NCBI GenBank assembly: GCA_005046945.1
Contig: SUSS01000015.1
Span: 1 to 57,909 of the forward strand
Source of the DNA: Tissierella creatinini
GTDB taxonomy: Bacteria > Bacillota > Clostridia > Tissierellales > Tissierellaceae
Length of the DNA stretch: 57,909 nucleotides
Direction of reading: 5' to 3'
The notes beneath the pieces were generated by a model. The model saw only the letters and a list, made by a program, of their open reading frames with translations, was not told where the DNA came from and searched no databases. Positions 50,081 through 57,909 of this stretch are shown here, one piece after another; the first letter of the stretch is position 1; every line of letters starts with the position of its first letter. A program made the translations under genes and the position numbers.

Positions 50081-51877
50081 ATGTCTACAGAATTACTGAT
50101 GGGAAACCAAGCCATGGCTATGGGTGCTATACATGCAGGTGTTCAAGTTGTTACAGGGTATCCCGGTACTCCATCAACTGAAGTTCTAGAAACCATTGCT
50201 TCAAGGAAAGTTGAAGGGGTGTATGTAGAATGGTCTGTAAATGAAAAGGTAGCTTTAGAAGTTGCCGCAGGAGCTTCAATGGCAGGAAAAAAGACTTTAG
50301 TTACTATGAAACAAGTTGGTTTAAATGTGGCATCTGACCCTCTCATGTGTTTATCATATATAGGTGTTAAAGGCGGAATGGTTGTATTAGTAGCAGATGA
50401 CCCAGGCCCCATATCCTCACAAACAGAACAGGATACTAGACAATTTGGAATATATTCCAAACTTCCGGTATTTGACCCCTCCTCAGTAGAGGAAGCCTAT
50501 GAGATGATGAAGGATGCCTATGAGTATTCAGAAAAGTATGAGACTCCGGTAATATTAAGACCTACTACCAGAATATGCCATGGTTATGCTTCTATGGAAA
50601 TAAAGGATGATATTATTAAGCATGAGGGGGATGGATTCAAGAAGGATTCCAGATGGGTTATATTCCCCAAATTATCCTATGAGGCTCATCTAAAAATCGA
50701 ATCGAGAAATCCAATTATCGCAAATGACTTTTCTAATTATCGTTTTAATACTATAGAAGGTAAGGGAAGACTAGGTATAGTAAGCTCGGGAGTAAGTTAT
50801 GCATATACAAAAGAAGCATTATCCCAATTGGATGTTGAATATAAAATGCTAAAGATTGCCACGCCTCACCCTTTCCCGGAAAAATTAACCCTGGAATTTC
50901 TTAAGTCAGTAGACCAAGTCCTGGTCTTAGAAGAGTTGGATCCCTTTATTGAAAAAGAGCTAACCTATATTTCCGGTAAATATAAGCTAAATATAGATGT
51001 TAGAGGGAAGCTTTCCGGTGATGTAAAAAGAGCCGGAGAAAACAGTTGTGAATCCAATAAAGAGGTATTATCAAAATATTTCAATCTTGATTATATTAAG
51101 CCAATAGTACATATGGATATGCCAGACCTTCCAACAAGACCTCCTGTATTATGTGCGGGATGTCCTCATAGAGCATCATTCTATGCAGTAAAACAGGCTA
51201 TGAAAGGAAAAAAGGCCGTATTTTCAGGAGACATCGGATGCTATACCCTTGGAAACGCAATGCCTTTAGATATGGTTGATACCTGCCTTTGTATGGGAGC
51301 AGGAATTACTAATAGCCAAGGAATACATAGAGCCCAACCGGATACTATAAACTTTGCCTTTATTGGGGATTCAACCTTCTTCCATTCCGGTATTACAGGT
51401 GTAATAAATAGTGTATACAACGACACTAAGATGGTTTTAATAGTCTTAGATAATTCAACCACTGCCATGACCGGCCACCAGCCTCACCCTGGTACAGGTA
51501 AAACTATGATGGGTAATATTGCTGATAAAATATCCATATCTGCCATTCTAAAAGCTATAGGCGTTAAAGACATTCAAGAGATTAACCCCTTGAATCTTGA
51601 TGAAGCAAAAAAGGCCGTTACTCATGCAGCATCCGTAGATGGAGTATCAGCAATTATTTACAAATCACCTTGTATTTATGTAACAAAATCCGGACCTATT
51701 CAAGTAGTAAATAGTGAGAAATGTACTGGTTGCTATAAATGTATTAGAGAAATAGGTTGCCCAGCACTTATAAAGTCTAACGGTAAAGTAAAGATAGATT
51801 CAGCTCTTTGCTTTGGGTGCGAATTGTGTACTAAGATTTGTCCATTCCATGCTATAGGAGGTATTAAAAATGATTAA
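50081..51877 (+). CDS. iorA: indolepyruvate:ferredoxin oxidoreductase, alpha subunit
   Basis: TPP and iron-sulfur enzyme subunit of 598 residues. With IorB it interconverts arylpyruvate + CoA and arylacetyl-CoA + CO2 using ferredoxin. The pyrimidine-binding N-terminal domain begins MSTELLMGNQAMAMGAIHAG. The TPP-binding part contains VLCAGCPHRA and GDIGCYTLG (GDG-type motif region). The C-terminal 2[4Fe-4S] domain has CTGCYKCIREIGCP and CFGCELCTKICP. ATG 50081 lies eight bases behind GGAAGGTG; upstream in-frame starts at 50048 and 50063 lie at or overlap the T-box terminator and SD. Overlaps iorB by eight bases. Confidence 0.96.
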   Translation: MSTELLMGNQAMAMGAIHAGVQVVTGYPGTPSTEVLETIASRKVEGVYVEWSVNEKVALEVAAGASMAGKKTLVTMKQVGLNVASDPLMCLSYIGVKGGMVVLVADDPGPISSQTEQDTRQFGIYSKLPVFDPSSVEEAYEMMKDAYEYSEKYETPVILRPTTRICHGYASMEIKDDIIKHEGDGFKKDSRWVIFPKLSYEAHLKIESRNPIIANDFSNYRFNTIEGKGRLGIVSSGVSYAYTKEALSQLDVEYKMLKIATPHPFPEKLTLEFLKSVDQVLVLEELDPFIEKELTYISGKYKLNIDVRGKLSGDVKRAGENSCESNKEVLSKYFNLDYIKPIVHMDMPDLPTRPPVLCAGCPHRASFYAVKQAMKGKKAVFSGDIGCYTLGNAMPLDMVDTCLCMGAGITNSQGIHRAQPDTINFAFIGDSTFFHSGITGVINSVYNDTKMVLIVLDNSTTAMTGHQPHPGTGKTMMGNIADKISISAILKAIGVKDIQEINPLNLDEAKKAVTHAASVDGVSAIIYKSPCIYVTKSGPIQVVNSEKCTGCYKCIREIGCPALIKSNGKVKIDSALCFGCELCTKICPFHAIGGIKND

Positions 51878-52460
51878 TTGTTTGCTTGCTGGTGTTGGCG
51901 GTCAAGGAACAGTACTTGCTTCCAAACTTATAGCAAGTTGTGCTATAGACAAAGGACTTAAAGTACTTACTGCTGAAACTATTGGAATGGCTCAAAGAGG
52001 TGGGTCTGTAGTTAGCCACGTGAGAATAGGTGATGGTATCTATTCGCCTTTAATCCCTTATAATGGAGCAGATTTACTGATTGGATTTGAACCTGCAGAA
52101 GCTGTTAGGACCTTAATTTATCTAAAAAAGGAGGGTACTGTAATAGTGAGTTCCAGACCAATAAGCTCTACTACAGCTAATTTATCTAAAAATATCTATG
52201 ATTCATCAAAGATGATAGACTTCTTAAAGGATAAGGTTTCAAATCTTGTGGTAGTAGATGCTGATTCCATTATTAAAGCTTGCGGTACAACTAAAGTATT
52301 AAACCTTGCCTTGCTTGGAACAGTTGTAGCTACAGGGAAATTAGGGTTTGAAAGAGAAGATTTCAAGAAAATCATCGATGAAAAAATACCCAAGAAATAC
52401 AGGGAATTAAACCACAAGGCCTTTGATTTAGGCTTTCAATTTAAAATGAAAGAGGTGTAA
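51870..52460 (+). CDS. iorB: indolepyruvate:ferredoxin oxidoreductase, beta subunit
   Basis: A 196-residue gamma-type domain of 2-oxoacid:ferredoxin oxidoreductases. Opens NCLLAGVGGQGTVLASKLIA and keeps ETIGMAQRGGSVVSHVRIG, the standard motifs for binding CoA or the alpha subunit. SD AGGAGG lies inside the end of iorA, so the two are translated together. Followed by paaK after one base. Confidence 0.96.
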   Translation: MINCLLAGVGGQGTVLASKLIASCAIDKGLKVLTAETIGMAQRGGSVVSHVRIGDGIYSPLIPYNGADLLIGFEPAEAVRTLIYLKKEGTVIVSSRPISSTTANLSKNIYDSSKMIDFLKDKVSNLVVVDADSIIKACGTTKVLNLALLGTVVATGKLGFEREDFKKIIDEKIPKKYRELNHKAFDLGFQFKMKEV

Positions 52461-52461
52461 T

Positions 52462-53697
52462 ATGAAACTCAATCAAGAGCAATTTAATCTTATCAAAGAT
52501 AAAATTAAACATTTAAAGCATTTTGAAGGAAATCTATATTTCAATAAATTTTCTAATGTAGATTTAGATAAATTAATATCTCAGGAGGATTTTGAAGCTT
52601 TACCCTTTACCAACAAGGAAGAGTTAAGGGATTGCTATCCTTTAGGCATTGCTGCAGTACCGGAAGAGGATATAGTGCGAATCCATTCATCCTCCGGTAC
52701 TACGGGAACTCCAGTTATCATTCCCTATACCAAGAAGGATATCGAAGATTGGGCAATAATGTTTAAGCGCTGCTATGAAATGGCAGGGGTAACTAAGTTA
52801 GATAGAATCCATATTACACCCGGTTATGGCCTATGGACTGCAGGAATTGGCTTTCAAACAGGTGCTGAATTATTAGGAAGCATGGTAATTCCTATGGGTC
52901 CCGGAAATACTGATAAGCAGATTAATATGATGATGGATATGAAAAGTACAGTTCTTTGTTCTACTTCTTCCTATGCCTTATTATTAGCAGAAGAAATAGA
53001 AAAAAGAGGGGTTAGAAATAAGATTCATTTAAAAAAGGGTTTAATCGGGTCAGAACGCTGGGGAGAGAAAATGCGTAAAAGAATAGCAAATGAGCTGGGT
53101 GTTACTCTTTATGATATCTATGGCCTTACAGAAATATATGGTCCTGGTGTAGGAATGAGCTGTGAATATGAATGTGGTATGCATTATTGGGATGACTATG
53201 TATACTTTGAAATAATAGATCCAAAAACAGGAAAGGTACTTCCAGATGGCGAAATAGGTGAATTAGTAATAACAACCCTTAGAAAAGAAGGAGCCCCTCT
53301 AATACGTTATCGAACAAGGGACTTAACAAGAATAATTCCGGGTGAATGCCAGTGTAAGAACCCATTCCCACGTATAGATACATTAATCGGACGTTCTGAT
53401 GATATGGTCAAGGTTAAAGGAGTAAATATCTATCCAGGTCAAATAGAGGATGTTCTTAAAGAAATAGATGGAATAAGCAGTGAGTATCAGGTAATTATAG
53501 ATCACCTTCAGGGCAAGGATATAATAACCTTATATTTTGAAACCAGTTTAAGTACAGATAGGAATTTATTAGAATCAGAGGTTAGAAACAAGTTTAGAAG
53601 CAAAATTGGGCTTACAATAGTATCAAGAGCAGTATCCATAGGAGAACTCCCAAGAAGCGAGAAGAAAACCACTCGTGTATTCGACAATAGATATTAG
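52462..53697 (+). CDS. paaK: phenylacetate--CoA ligase family protein, IOR-linked copy
   Basis: AMP-forming arylacetate-CoA ligase of 411 residues. P-loop HSSSGTTGTPVIIPYT (about residues 76-91), [27 protein letters not shown], and the C-terminal GRSDDMVKVKGVNIYPGQI. It lacks about 20 N-terminal residues present in the other copy. Co-transcribed with iorAB under a Trp T-box, so indoleacetate is a likely substrate. In the salvage direction it would make indoleacetyl-CoA for IOR to carboxylate. Substrate choice is inferred from context. Confidence 0.93.
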   Translation: MKLNQEQFNLIKDKIKHLKHFEGNLYFNKFSNVDLDKLISQEDFEALPFTNKEELRDCYPLGIAAVPEEDIVRIHSSSGTTGTPVIIPYTKKDIEDWAIMFKRCYEMAGVTKLDRIHITPGYGLWTAGIGFQTGAELLGSMVIPMGPGNTDKQINMMMDMKSTVLCSTSSYALLLAEEIEKRGVRNKIHLKKGLIGSERWGEKMRKRIANELGVTLYDIYGLTEIYGPGVGMSCEYECGMHYWDDYVYFEIIDPKTGKVLPDGEIGELVITTLRKEGAPLIRYRTRDLTRIIPGECQCKNPFPRIDTLIGRSDDMVKVKGVNIYPGQIEDVLKEIDGISSEYQVIIDHLQGKDIITLYFETSLSTDRNLLESEVRNKFRSKIGLTIVSRAVSIGELPRSEKKTTRVFDNRY

Positions 53698-53738
53698 GGA
53701 CAATAGGACAGGACATTTAACTGACCTATTTGCAATAA

Positions 53739-53768
53739 AAAATAGGCACAATTTTATGTGCCTATTTT
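53739..53768 (+). terminator. rho-independent terminator of iorA-iorB-paaK
   Basis: Arms AAAATAGGCACA / TGTGCCTATTTT around a six-base loop, about 40 bp after paaK. Confidence 0.85.
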
Positions 53769-53831
53769 GACTTAAGCCATTTATGCGAATATGAAATAAA
53801 AAGAACTGTAATGATACACAACATTTGACTA

Positions 53832-54359
53832 TTATACGACTTCAATCTGGCATACCCTCATGGCATCAAGGGCATTTTTATGACTTTCAGGGGTAACTCC
53901 TGCACAGCAGGATTCATCTATAACTATCCTTGTATCCGGAAGAAATGTCTTGATTGTTAAGGCATTTGATATTACACAGATATCCGTGCATAATCCTACT
54001 AGTTGGATTTCTTCTATCGTTTCTTCTTTTGAAAGTTCTACCAATTCATGAACTAGATCCTTTGAACCAAAGGTATTCTTCTTGTAGACAGATGATTTCT
54101 TCTCTTCCATCAATATCTTTATATCTTTCTGAAGCTCCCAGCCATAACTACCATCTATACAGTGTTCCACAGGAAGATTCTTTCCTTCTTGAGTATCTAA
54201 ATAATTAGTCTCATGAGTATCTTGAGTTAATATTATTGTTCCCTGGAAGTTCTTTATCTTTTGAATAACATTTGGAACTACTTCTACTGCCTCTTTAGTC
54301 CCTAAAGCTCCATCGATGAAATCATTTTGCATATCTACGACTATGAGTATTTTAGTCAT
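53832..54359 (-). CDS. isochorismatase-like cysteine hydrolase (nicotinamidase type)
   Basis: A 175-residue enzyme with the family triad: Asp9 (LIVVDMQNDFI), Lys93/94 (VYKKNTFGS) and Cys128 (LVGLCTDICVISNAL), plus the metal/substrate loop CIDGSYGWEL and the cis-peptide VGLCTD. The closest named function is nicotinamidase (nicotinamide to nicotinate in NAD salvage), but other amide hydrolases share this pattern. It overlaps the small helical gene by eight bases, so the two are co-expressed. Confidence 0.88.
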   Translation of the reverse strand: MTKILIVVDMQNDFIDGALGTKEAVEVVPNVIQKIKNFQGTIILTQDTHETNYLDTQEGKNLPVEHCIDGSYGWELQKDIKILMEEKKSSVYKKNTFGSKDLVHELVELSKEETIEEIQLVGLCTDICVISNALTIKTFLPDTRIVIDESCCAGVTPESHKNALDAMRVCQIEVV

Positions 54360-54546
54360 CTGACTTATCCTTTAATTCTTTAAACTTCTCACCAATGTCC
54401 TCTGCTTTATCCTTGATATTCTCAATTACTTCCTCAGCGTCTTCTTTCCAGTCCTCTGCTTTAACTTTTAGTTCTTCCATCTTTTCTTCAACTTCTTCAG
54501 ATGTCTGTCCCAATACATTTCTAACCTTATCCATAAAACCAGTCAC
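54352..54546 (-). CDS. small charged amphipathic-helix protein
   Basis: A 64-residue protein rich in Lys, Glu and Asp, almost wholly helical with 11-residue periodicity (VEEKMEELKVKAEDWKEDAE), resembling YtxH/CsbD or LEA-like stress proteins. No membrane segment. Start GTG 54544-54546 behind AAAGGAGGG. Co-transcribed with the hydrolase. Function unknown. Confidence 0.7.
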   Translation of the reverse strand: MTGFMDKVRNVLGQTSEEVEEKMEELKVKAEDWKEDAEEVIENIKDKAEDIGEKFKELKDKSDD

Positions 54547-54674
54547 TGGAATCCCTCCTTTTATTAATTACTCAATATTAATTCCAACATCTTATTTACT
54601 TTTTAAATATACCCAGAAAATTAATAGAATACCTTAAAGTTAATAGATATTGGAAAAATATATAATCAAAAAAG

Positions 54675-54722
54675 AGTTGTGGTGTGATGAAATTGCTACG
54701 CAATTTCTTCCGTTACTTAAAA
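54675..54722 (+). repeat. dispersed two-hairpin element, partial copy D
   Basis: Retains TGTGGTGTGATG, the second hairpin GAAATTGC-TAC-GCAATTTC (54689-54707) and the end CCGTTACTTAAA; the first stem's left arm is missing. It lies at the 3' end of the permease gene, on the other strand. Confidence 0.65.
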
Positions 54723-54724
54723 TT

Positions 54725-56080
54725 TTAATTACTCTTCCTTTTTCTGTAGAAAAACGAACCAATTATCATAATTATAGCAAAAATTATAAGATAGTAAAGG
54801 ACAGCTTCTCCATGTGCAATATAAGCTGCAATTACCATGAAAATACAACTTAATATAGAGAGGATTGGCATTACATAGCGTTTAAATACATTTAAATCTT
54901 CACCCTTCTTCATCATCATTATGAAGATAGGGATGTATGCACCATATAGGGTTATAATTGGTAGCTCAGAAGAATCAAAGCTAAAGCTTCCAAACCATGA
55001 TTCTGTAAGGTTTGCTCCATAAAAATATACTAGCCAGAATGTACTTAAGAGCAACCCAAATATTGCAGAGTTAGTTGGCATATTAGTAACCTTATCTACT
55101 TGGATGAAAAGTTCAGGATATGGTCCTTCATTTCTAGATGCTATGGAATACATTCCCCTAGTAGATCCTAGCATAACTCCATTTAATGAACCTAAACATG
55201 ATATAATTACAAAAACAAAGATTAAAGTACCTCCCACTTGACCAAAAATATTTTGAAATGCCATCATTACTCCGGTTTGCCCACTTTCCATTAAAAGCTC
55301 AGAAGGGACTGCCCCTGAAAGACCAATATAATAGGAAATATAAACGAATACGACTATTAAGGAACCTAGCATTAGTGCTATTGGAAGGTTTTTCTTTGCA
55401 TCTTTAAGCTCTGCATTTATTGATGTAGCTATAATCCAACCTTCATAGGCAAAAGCTACGGAAACAATCGAGGCTGATAATCCTCCTGTTATACTCACAG
55501 TTGGATTAATAACTTTAGAAAAATTCTCTATGACCATACCATTTGTAAATCCCGCAATTGTTCCGATTATAGCCATAAGCATCAGTGGGACTAGTTTTAT
55601 TATAGTTGTTGAGACTTGAAATTTACCTGCCAAAATAGGAGATACTGCATTGATACTATAACTAGAGACAAGATATAGGCAAGCAAGAGTCATAGCAGAT
55701 CCGCCTGTTATATCCCATCCTAGTAATACTGCTGTATATCTAGCAGATACCCATGAAAGGACCGAAGAAATTGATGGCATATAAATCATTGTCATAAACC
55801 ACCCTACATAATACCCATATTTTGAGCCTACAGCTACATCAGCATAATCAACTATCCCATTTACTCTCTCAAATTTAGATGCTAGAACTGCAAAAGTATA
55901 AGAACAGATAATCATAATAAGACCAACTATTCCCCAGGCTAAAATTCCTAAAGGCATATTACCACCGGTAGTTTTCAGTACAGTCTCAGCCTTGAAAAAC
56001 ACACCACTACCGATAACTATTCCTATTACCATAGCAATAGCTGTAAAAAGACCATACCTTTTATTTAATTGATTATCCAA
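54725..56080 (-). CDS. APC superfamily amino-acid permease (LAT/SteT-like)
   Basis: Integral membrane transporter of 451 residues with 12 predicted helices. The first helix carries the substrate motif GIVIGSGVFFKAE typical of the LAT/SteT group, followed by ILAWGIVGLIMIICSYTFAV and the conserved SVAFAYEGWIIATSINAELK (helix 6 region). Such exchangers take up or swap neutral amino acids. Start TTG behind AAGGTGG. Its gene is monocistronic and has no close terminator; the only hairpin downstream is repeat copy D. Confidence 0.92.
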   Translation of the reverse strand: MDNQLNKRYGLFTAIAMVIGIVIGSGVFFKAETVLKTTGGNMPLGILAWGIVGLIMIICSYTFAVLASKFERVNGIVDYADVAVGSKYGYYVGWFMTMIYMPSISSVLSWVSARYTAVLLGWDITGGSAMTLACLYLVSSYSINAVSPILAGKFQVSTTIIKLVPLMLMAIIGTIAGFTNGMVIENFSKVINPTVSITGGLSASIVSVAFAYEGWIIATSINAELKDAKKNLPIALMLGSLIVVFVYISYYIGLSGAVPSELLMESGQTGVMMAFQNIFGQVGGTLIFVFVIISCLGSLNGVMLGSTRGMYSIASRNEGPYPELFIQVDKVTNMPTNSAIFGLLLSTFWLVYFYGANLTESWFGSFSFDSSELPIITLYGAYIPIFIMMMKKGEDLNVFKRYVMPILSILSCIFMVIAAYIAHGEAVLYYLIIFAIIMIIGSFFYRKRKSN

Positions 56081-56188
56081 TTAATCCACCTTCTTATTCA
56101 GCATTTTTGGATTAATTTTACCATAGTATTTAGTATATGTAAACGTTTTTAAGTATGGTAGAAATATTCTTGAACTAGCCTGAAATTC

Positions 56189-56416
56189 CTATTCAATAGA
56201 ATAATTAGGCTCTGGGATATTATGATTCTTTTCCAGTGCTTTAATTATCCAGTCCTCCTTCACCTTTTGTATCCGTTCCATACCATCTACAACATCCTCA
56301 GCAACTGTATTACAACCCTTAAGCTCAGGTAATGAGACTAGATAACCATTATTATTTTCATTTTTCTTGAAATCTATTTCATATTTAAGATTCATATAGT
56401 AATCTAAACTCTTCAC
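56189..56416 (-). CDS. HicB-like family protein (orphan)
   Basis: A 75-residue HicB-like domain: LDYYMNLKYEIDF followed by NGYLVSLPELKGCNTVAED, the canonical partial RNase-H-like fold, and an acidic C-terminal helix pair. In toxin-antitoxin pairs HicB neutralises HicA, but no HicA gene (small, dsRBD-like, with a catalytic His) is next to it, and no C-terminal ribbon-helix-helix is evident. GTG 56414-56416 is six bases after GGGGGG; the ATG at 56422 touches that SD. It may be a lone regulatory or RNA-binding domain. The 270-bp gap upstream is AT-rich and empty. Confidence 0.7.
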   Translation of the reverse strand: MKSLDYYMNLKYEIDFKKNENNNGYLVSLPELKGCNTVAEDVVDGMERIQKVKEDWIIKALEKNHNIPEPNYSIE

Positions 56417-56625
56417 TGACATCCCCCCAAATCTCAGTTTTACATCCCCACTATTAACTCATTATTATTTATAATATTATCTTTAGAAAATTCCCCTTAA
56501 ATACAATACCATAATTTCGATGCAACTTCTGGAGATTTTTGTAAATAATATAATAATATTTTTACTATTAAATAATAGATTTAGTTGATAAAATATGATA
56601 CTTTTAAATAAATGATTCTTTATTC

Positions 56626-56653
56626 TTGTAAAAAGATAAAACTTGGGTATAAA
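56626..56653 (+). promoter_or_regulatory. possible sigma-A promoter of the ATP-grasp gene
   Basis: TTGTAA (56626-56631), 16-base spacer, TATAAA (56648-56653), 40 bp before the start codon. Weak by itself; supported by position. Confidence 0.4.
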
Positions 56654-56693
56654 TATTAAAAATGAAGTGCATTCTTTAGCGAGGAGGTTTACC

Positions 56694-57860
56694 ATGAACT
56701 TTTTGTTGATATCACCTGATTTTCCACCTAATTACAAATATTTTGCTATCAGACTTAAGGCACAAGGAATTAATGTACTTGGCATAGGCTCTGAATTCTA
56801 TGACAACCTTGATAAGGAGTTAAGAGATGCGCTGACCGAATATTATAGGATTGAGAATATGGAAATCTATAGTCAATTATTAAAAGCATGTGGCTATTTT
56901 ACTTACAAATTTGGTAAAATAGATAGGATTGAATCCCATAACGGTTATTGGCTGGAAAAGGATGCACTTCTTAGAACGGATTTCAACGTGAATGGAATTA
57001 AAAAGGACACAATATATAATCTTATACTTAAGTCAAATATGAAAAGAATCTTAAAAGAAGCCGGAATTTCCATTGCCAAAGGACGTTTAATTACTACATT
57101 AGATGATGCTAAATCCCTAATTTCAGACATAGGATACCCTGTAATTGCTAAGCCAAATGATGGTATATGTGCAATGGGTTCTTATAAAATCACAGATGAA
57201 TCTGAGCTTATGGATTTCTTTAAGGTTAAAGAGCCTAATGAATACATAATCGAGGAATTTATAAATGGTAGAATTCAATCCTTTGATGGTTTAACAGATT
57301 ATGAAGGTAACATCGTTTTCTATTCTTCTATGGATTATGAAAATGGACTAATGGAGACAGTATCTAATAATTTAGACAGCGTCTATAAGATTCAAATGAA
57401 GGTACCGGATGATCTCCTTATATTAGGAAAAAAGGTTGTAGAAGCATTTCAAATTAGGGAGAGGTTTTTTCACATAGAATTTTTTAGGATGGAAGACAAT
57501 AGACTCATAGTAATGGAAGTAAATGCACGACCACCAGGTGGATATAATATAGATGAGATTAACTATGCCTATGATATAGATTTATATAACATCTATGCCA
57601 ACGTTGTAAATGGGAAAAAGGATTTCTATATTTCAGAGCCAAAGTATTACTGTGCTTATGTTGGCTTGAAAACACATAAAATCCCTAATCTTGTCCATTC
57701 TCTTGAAGAGGTTCTTAATAACTATGGTCATATGATAGCTTTTCACGGGCTAAACCCACCCCTATTTGAATCATTAATGGGTAATTATGTAATTATATTT
57801 AAAGCCAAAGATGAACAAAGTCTCAAAGAGGCATTGGATTATACTACCTTAAGAGATTGA
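56694..57860 (+). CDS. ATP-grasp domain carboxylate-amine ligase-like protein
   Basis: A 388-residue ATP-grasp protein. The N-terminal preATP-grasp Rossmann part runs over about 1-110 (MNFLLISPDFPPNYKYFAIR). ATP-binding elements are YPVIAKPNDGICAMGSYKI (about 146-164) and YIIEEFINGRIQSFDGL, and the metal site is HIEFFRMEDNRLIVMEVNAR (about 262-281), followed by PPGGYNIDEINYA. It should ligate a carboxylate to an amine or thiol; substrates are unknown. ATG 56694 lies six bases after GAGGAGG. Its stop codon falls in the last bases of the putative intron end, so the native C-terminus may have been altered. Confidence 0.88.
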   Translation: MNFLLISPDFPPNYKYFAIRLKAQGINVLGIGSEFYDNLDKELRDALTEYYRIENMEIYSQLLKACGYFTYKFGKIDRIESHNGYWLEKDALLRTDFNVNGIKKDTIYNLILKSNMKRILKEAGISIAKGRLITTLDDAKSLISDIGYPVIAKPNDGICAMGSYKITDESELMDFFKVKEPNEYIIEEFINGRIQSFDGLTDYEGNIVFYSSMDYENGLMETVSNNLDSVYKIQMKVPDDLLILGKKVVEAFQIRERFFHIEFFRMEDNRLIVMEVNARPPGGYNIDEINYAYDIDLYNIYANVVNGKKDFYISEPKYYCAYVGLKTHKIPNLVHSLEEVLNNYGHMIAFHGLNPPLFESLMGNYVIIFKAKDEQSLKEALDYTTLRD

Positions 57861-57909
57861 GTAGGAGGTAATTAATTAATTTAATTACCGACCTCTCACA
57901 CCACCGTAC
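57856..57909 (-). mobile_element. 3' end of a group II intron (end of domain V and domain VI), partial
   Basis: On the minus strand the window edge reads GTACGGTGGTGTGAGAGGTC, then a hairpin GGTAATTAA / TTAATTACC, then TCCTACTCAAT. GTACGGT is the usual 3' strand of domain V, GTGTGAGAGG the linker, the hairpin fits domain VI, and CCTACTC(A/G)AT is the common intron 3' end. The rest, including any reverse transcriptase, would lie to the right. The intron is antisense to the ATP-grasp gene and its end abuts that stop codon. Confidence 0.6.

Noticed and set aside
56189-56416. HicAB toxin-antitoxin module
   Set aside because: Only the HicB-like domain is present; no HicA-sized gene with an SD lies on either side.

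Overview
The window comes from a low-GC, endospore-forming anaerobic Firmicute, most likely a Clostridia/Tissierellia-type bacterium. The evidence is two alpha/beta-type SASP genes, a complete gerA-gerC-gerB germination operon, a PdaB-like deacetylase, a Gram-positive PolC, four T-box leaders, an iron-sulfur serine dehydratase (sdaAB/sdaAA) and an oxygen-sensitive indolepyruvate:ferredoxin oxidoreductase. TTG and GTG starts behind strong Shine-Dalgarno (SD) sites are common.

Layout. 1-7.1 kb: partial tRNA-Phe, hslO, a methyltransferase, a short SASP, a CPBP protease, a tandem-OB ssDNA-binding protein, a pdaB-like gene, a second SASP, a DUF4364 regulator and a YVTN beta-propeller. 7.1-15.8 kb: folC, valS, pgsA, an orphan substrate-binding lipoprotein, trpS, a prsA-type foldase and a universal stress protein. 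15.8-21.8 kb: a GntR-RCK_C regulator, the ger operon and a two-component system wrecked by an internal deletion. 21.9-32.8 kb: cysE-cysK under a Cys T-box, dppA, an ABC exporter pair, tldD-pmbA, two tiny hydrophobic proteins, CYTH, nagB and a phosphoesterase. 32.9-41 kb: an ATPase remnant, a DUF362 ferredoxin, a PfkB homologue lacking its catalytic motif, sdaAB-sdaAA, a phosphosugar mutase, a papain-like protein, a coiled-coil protein and a GGCT protein. 41.3-53.7 kb: Spo0A-like boxes before a degenerate ORF, a Phe T-box over paaK-ACT, an ABC ATPase, a C_GCAxxG protein, polC, and a Trp T-box over iorA-iorB-paaK. 53.8-57.9 kb: a cysteine hydrolase, an amino-acid permease, an orphan HicB-like protein, an ATP-grasp ligase and, at the right edge, what looks like the 3' end of an antisense group II intron.

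Two themes stand out. First, iorAB-paaK and paaK-ACT are each preceded by T-boxes whose specifier codons I read as TGG (Trp) and TTC (Phe). A T-box turns genes on when the cognate tRNA is uncharged, so these operons look like salvage routes (arylacetate to arylacetyl-CoA to arylpyruvate to amino acid) rather than purely catabolic ones. Second, a dispersed two-hairpin element of about 75-90 bp occurs five times. Its second hairpin shows compensatory base changes. One copy occupies the place of Stem I in the valS leader, one forms the leader of an ABC ATPase gene, and two lie in tandem between a promoter-like sequence and a terminator, as a possible stand-alone small RNA. I found no CRISPR array and no complete insertion sequence.
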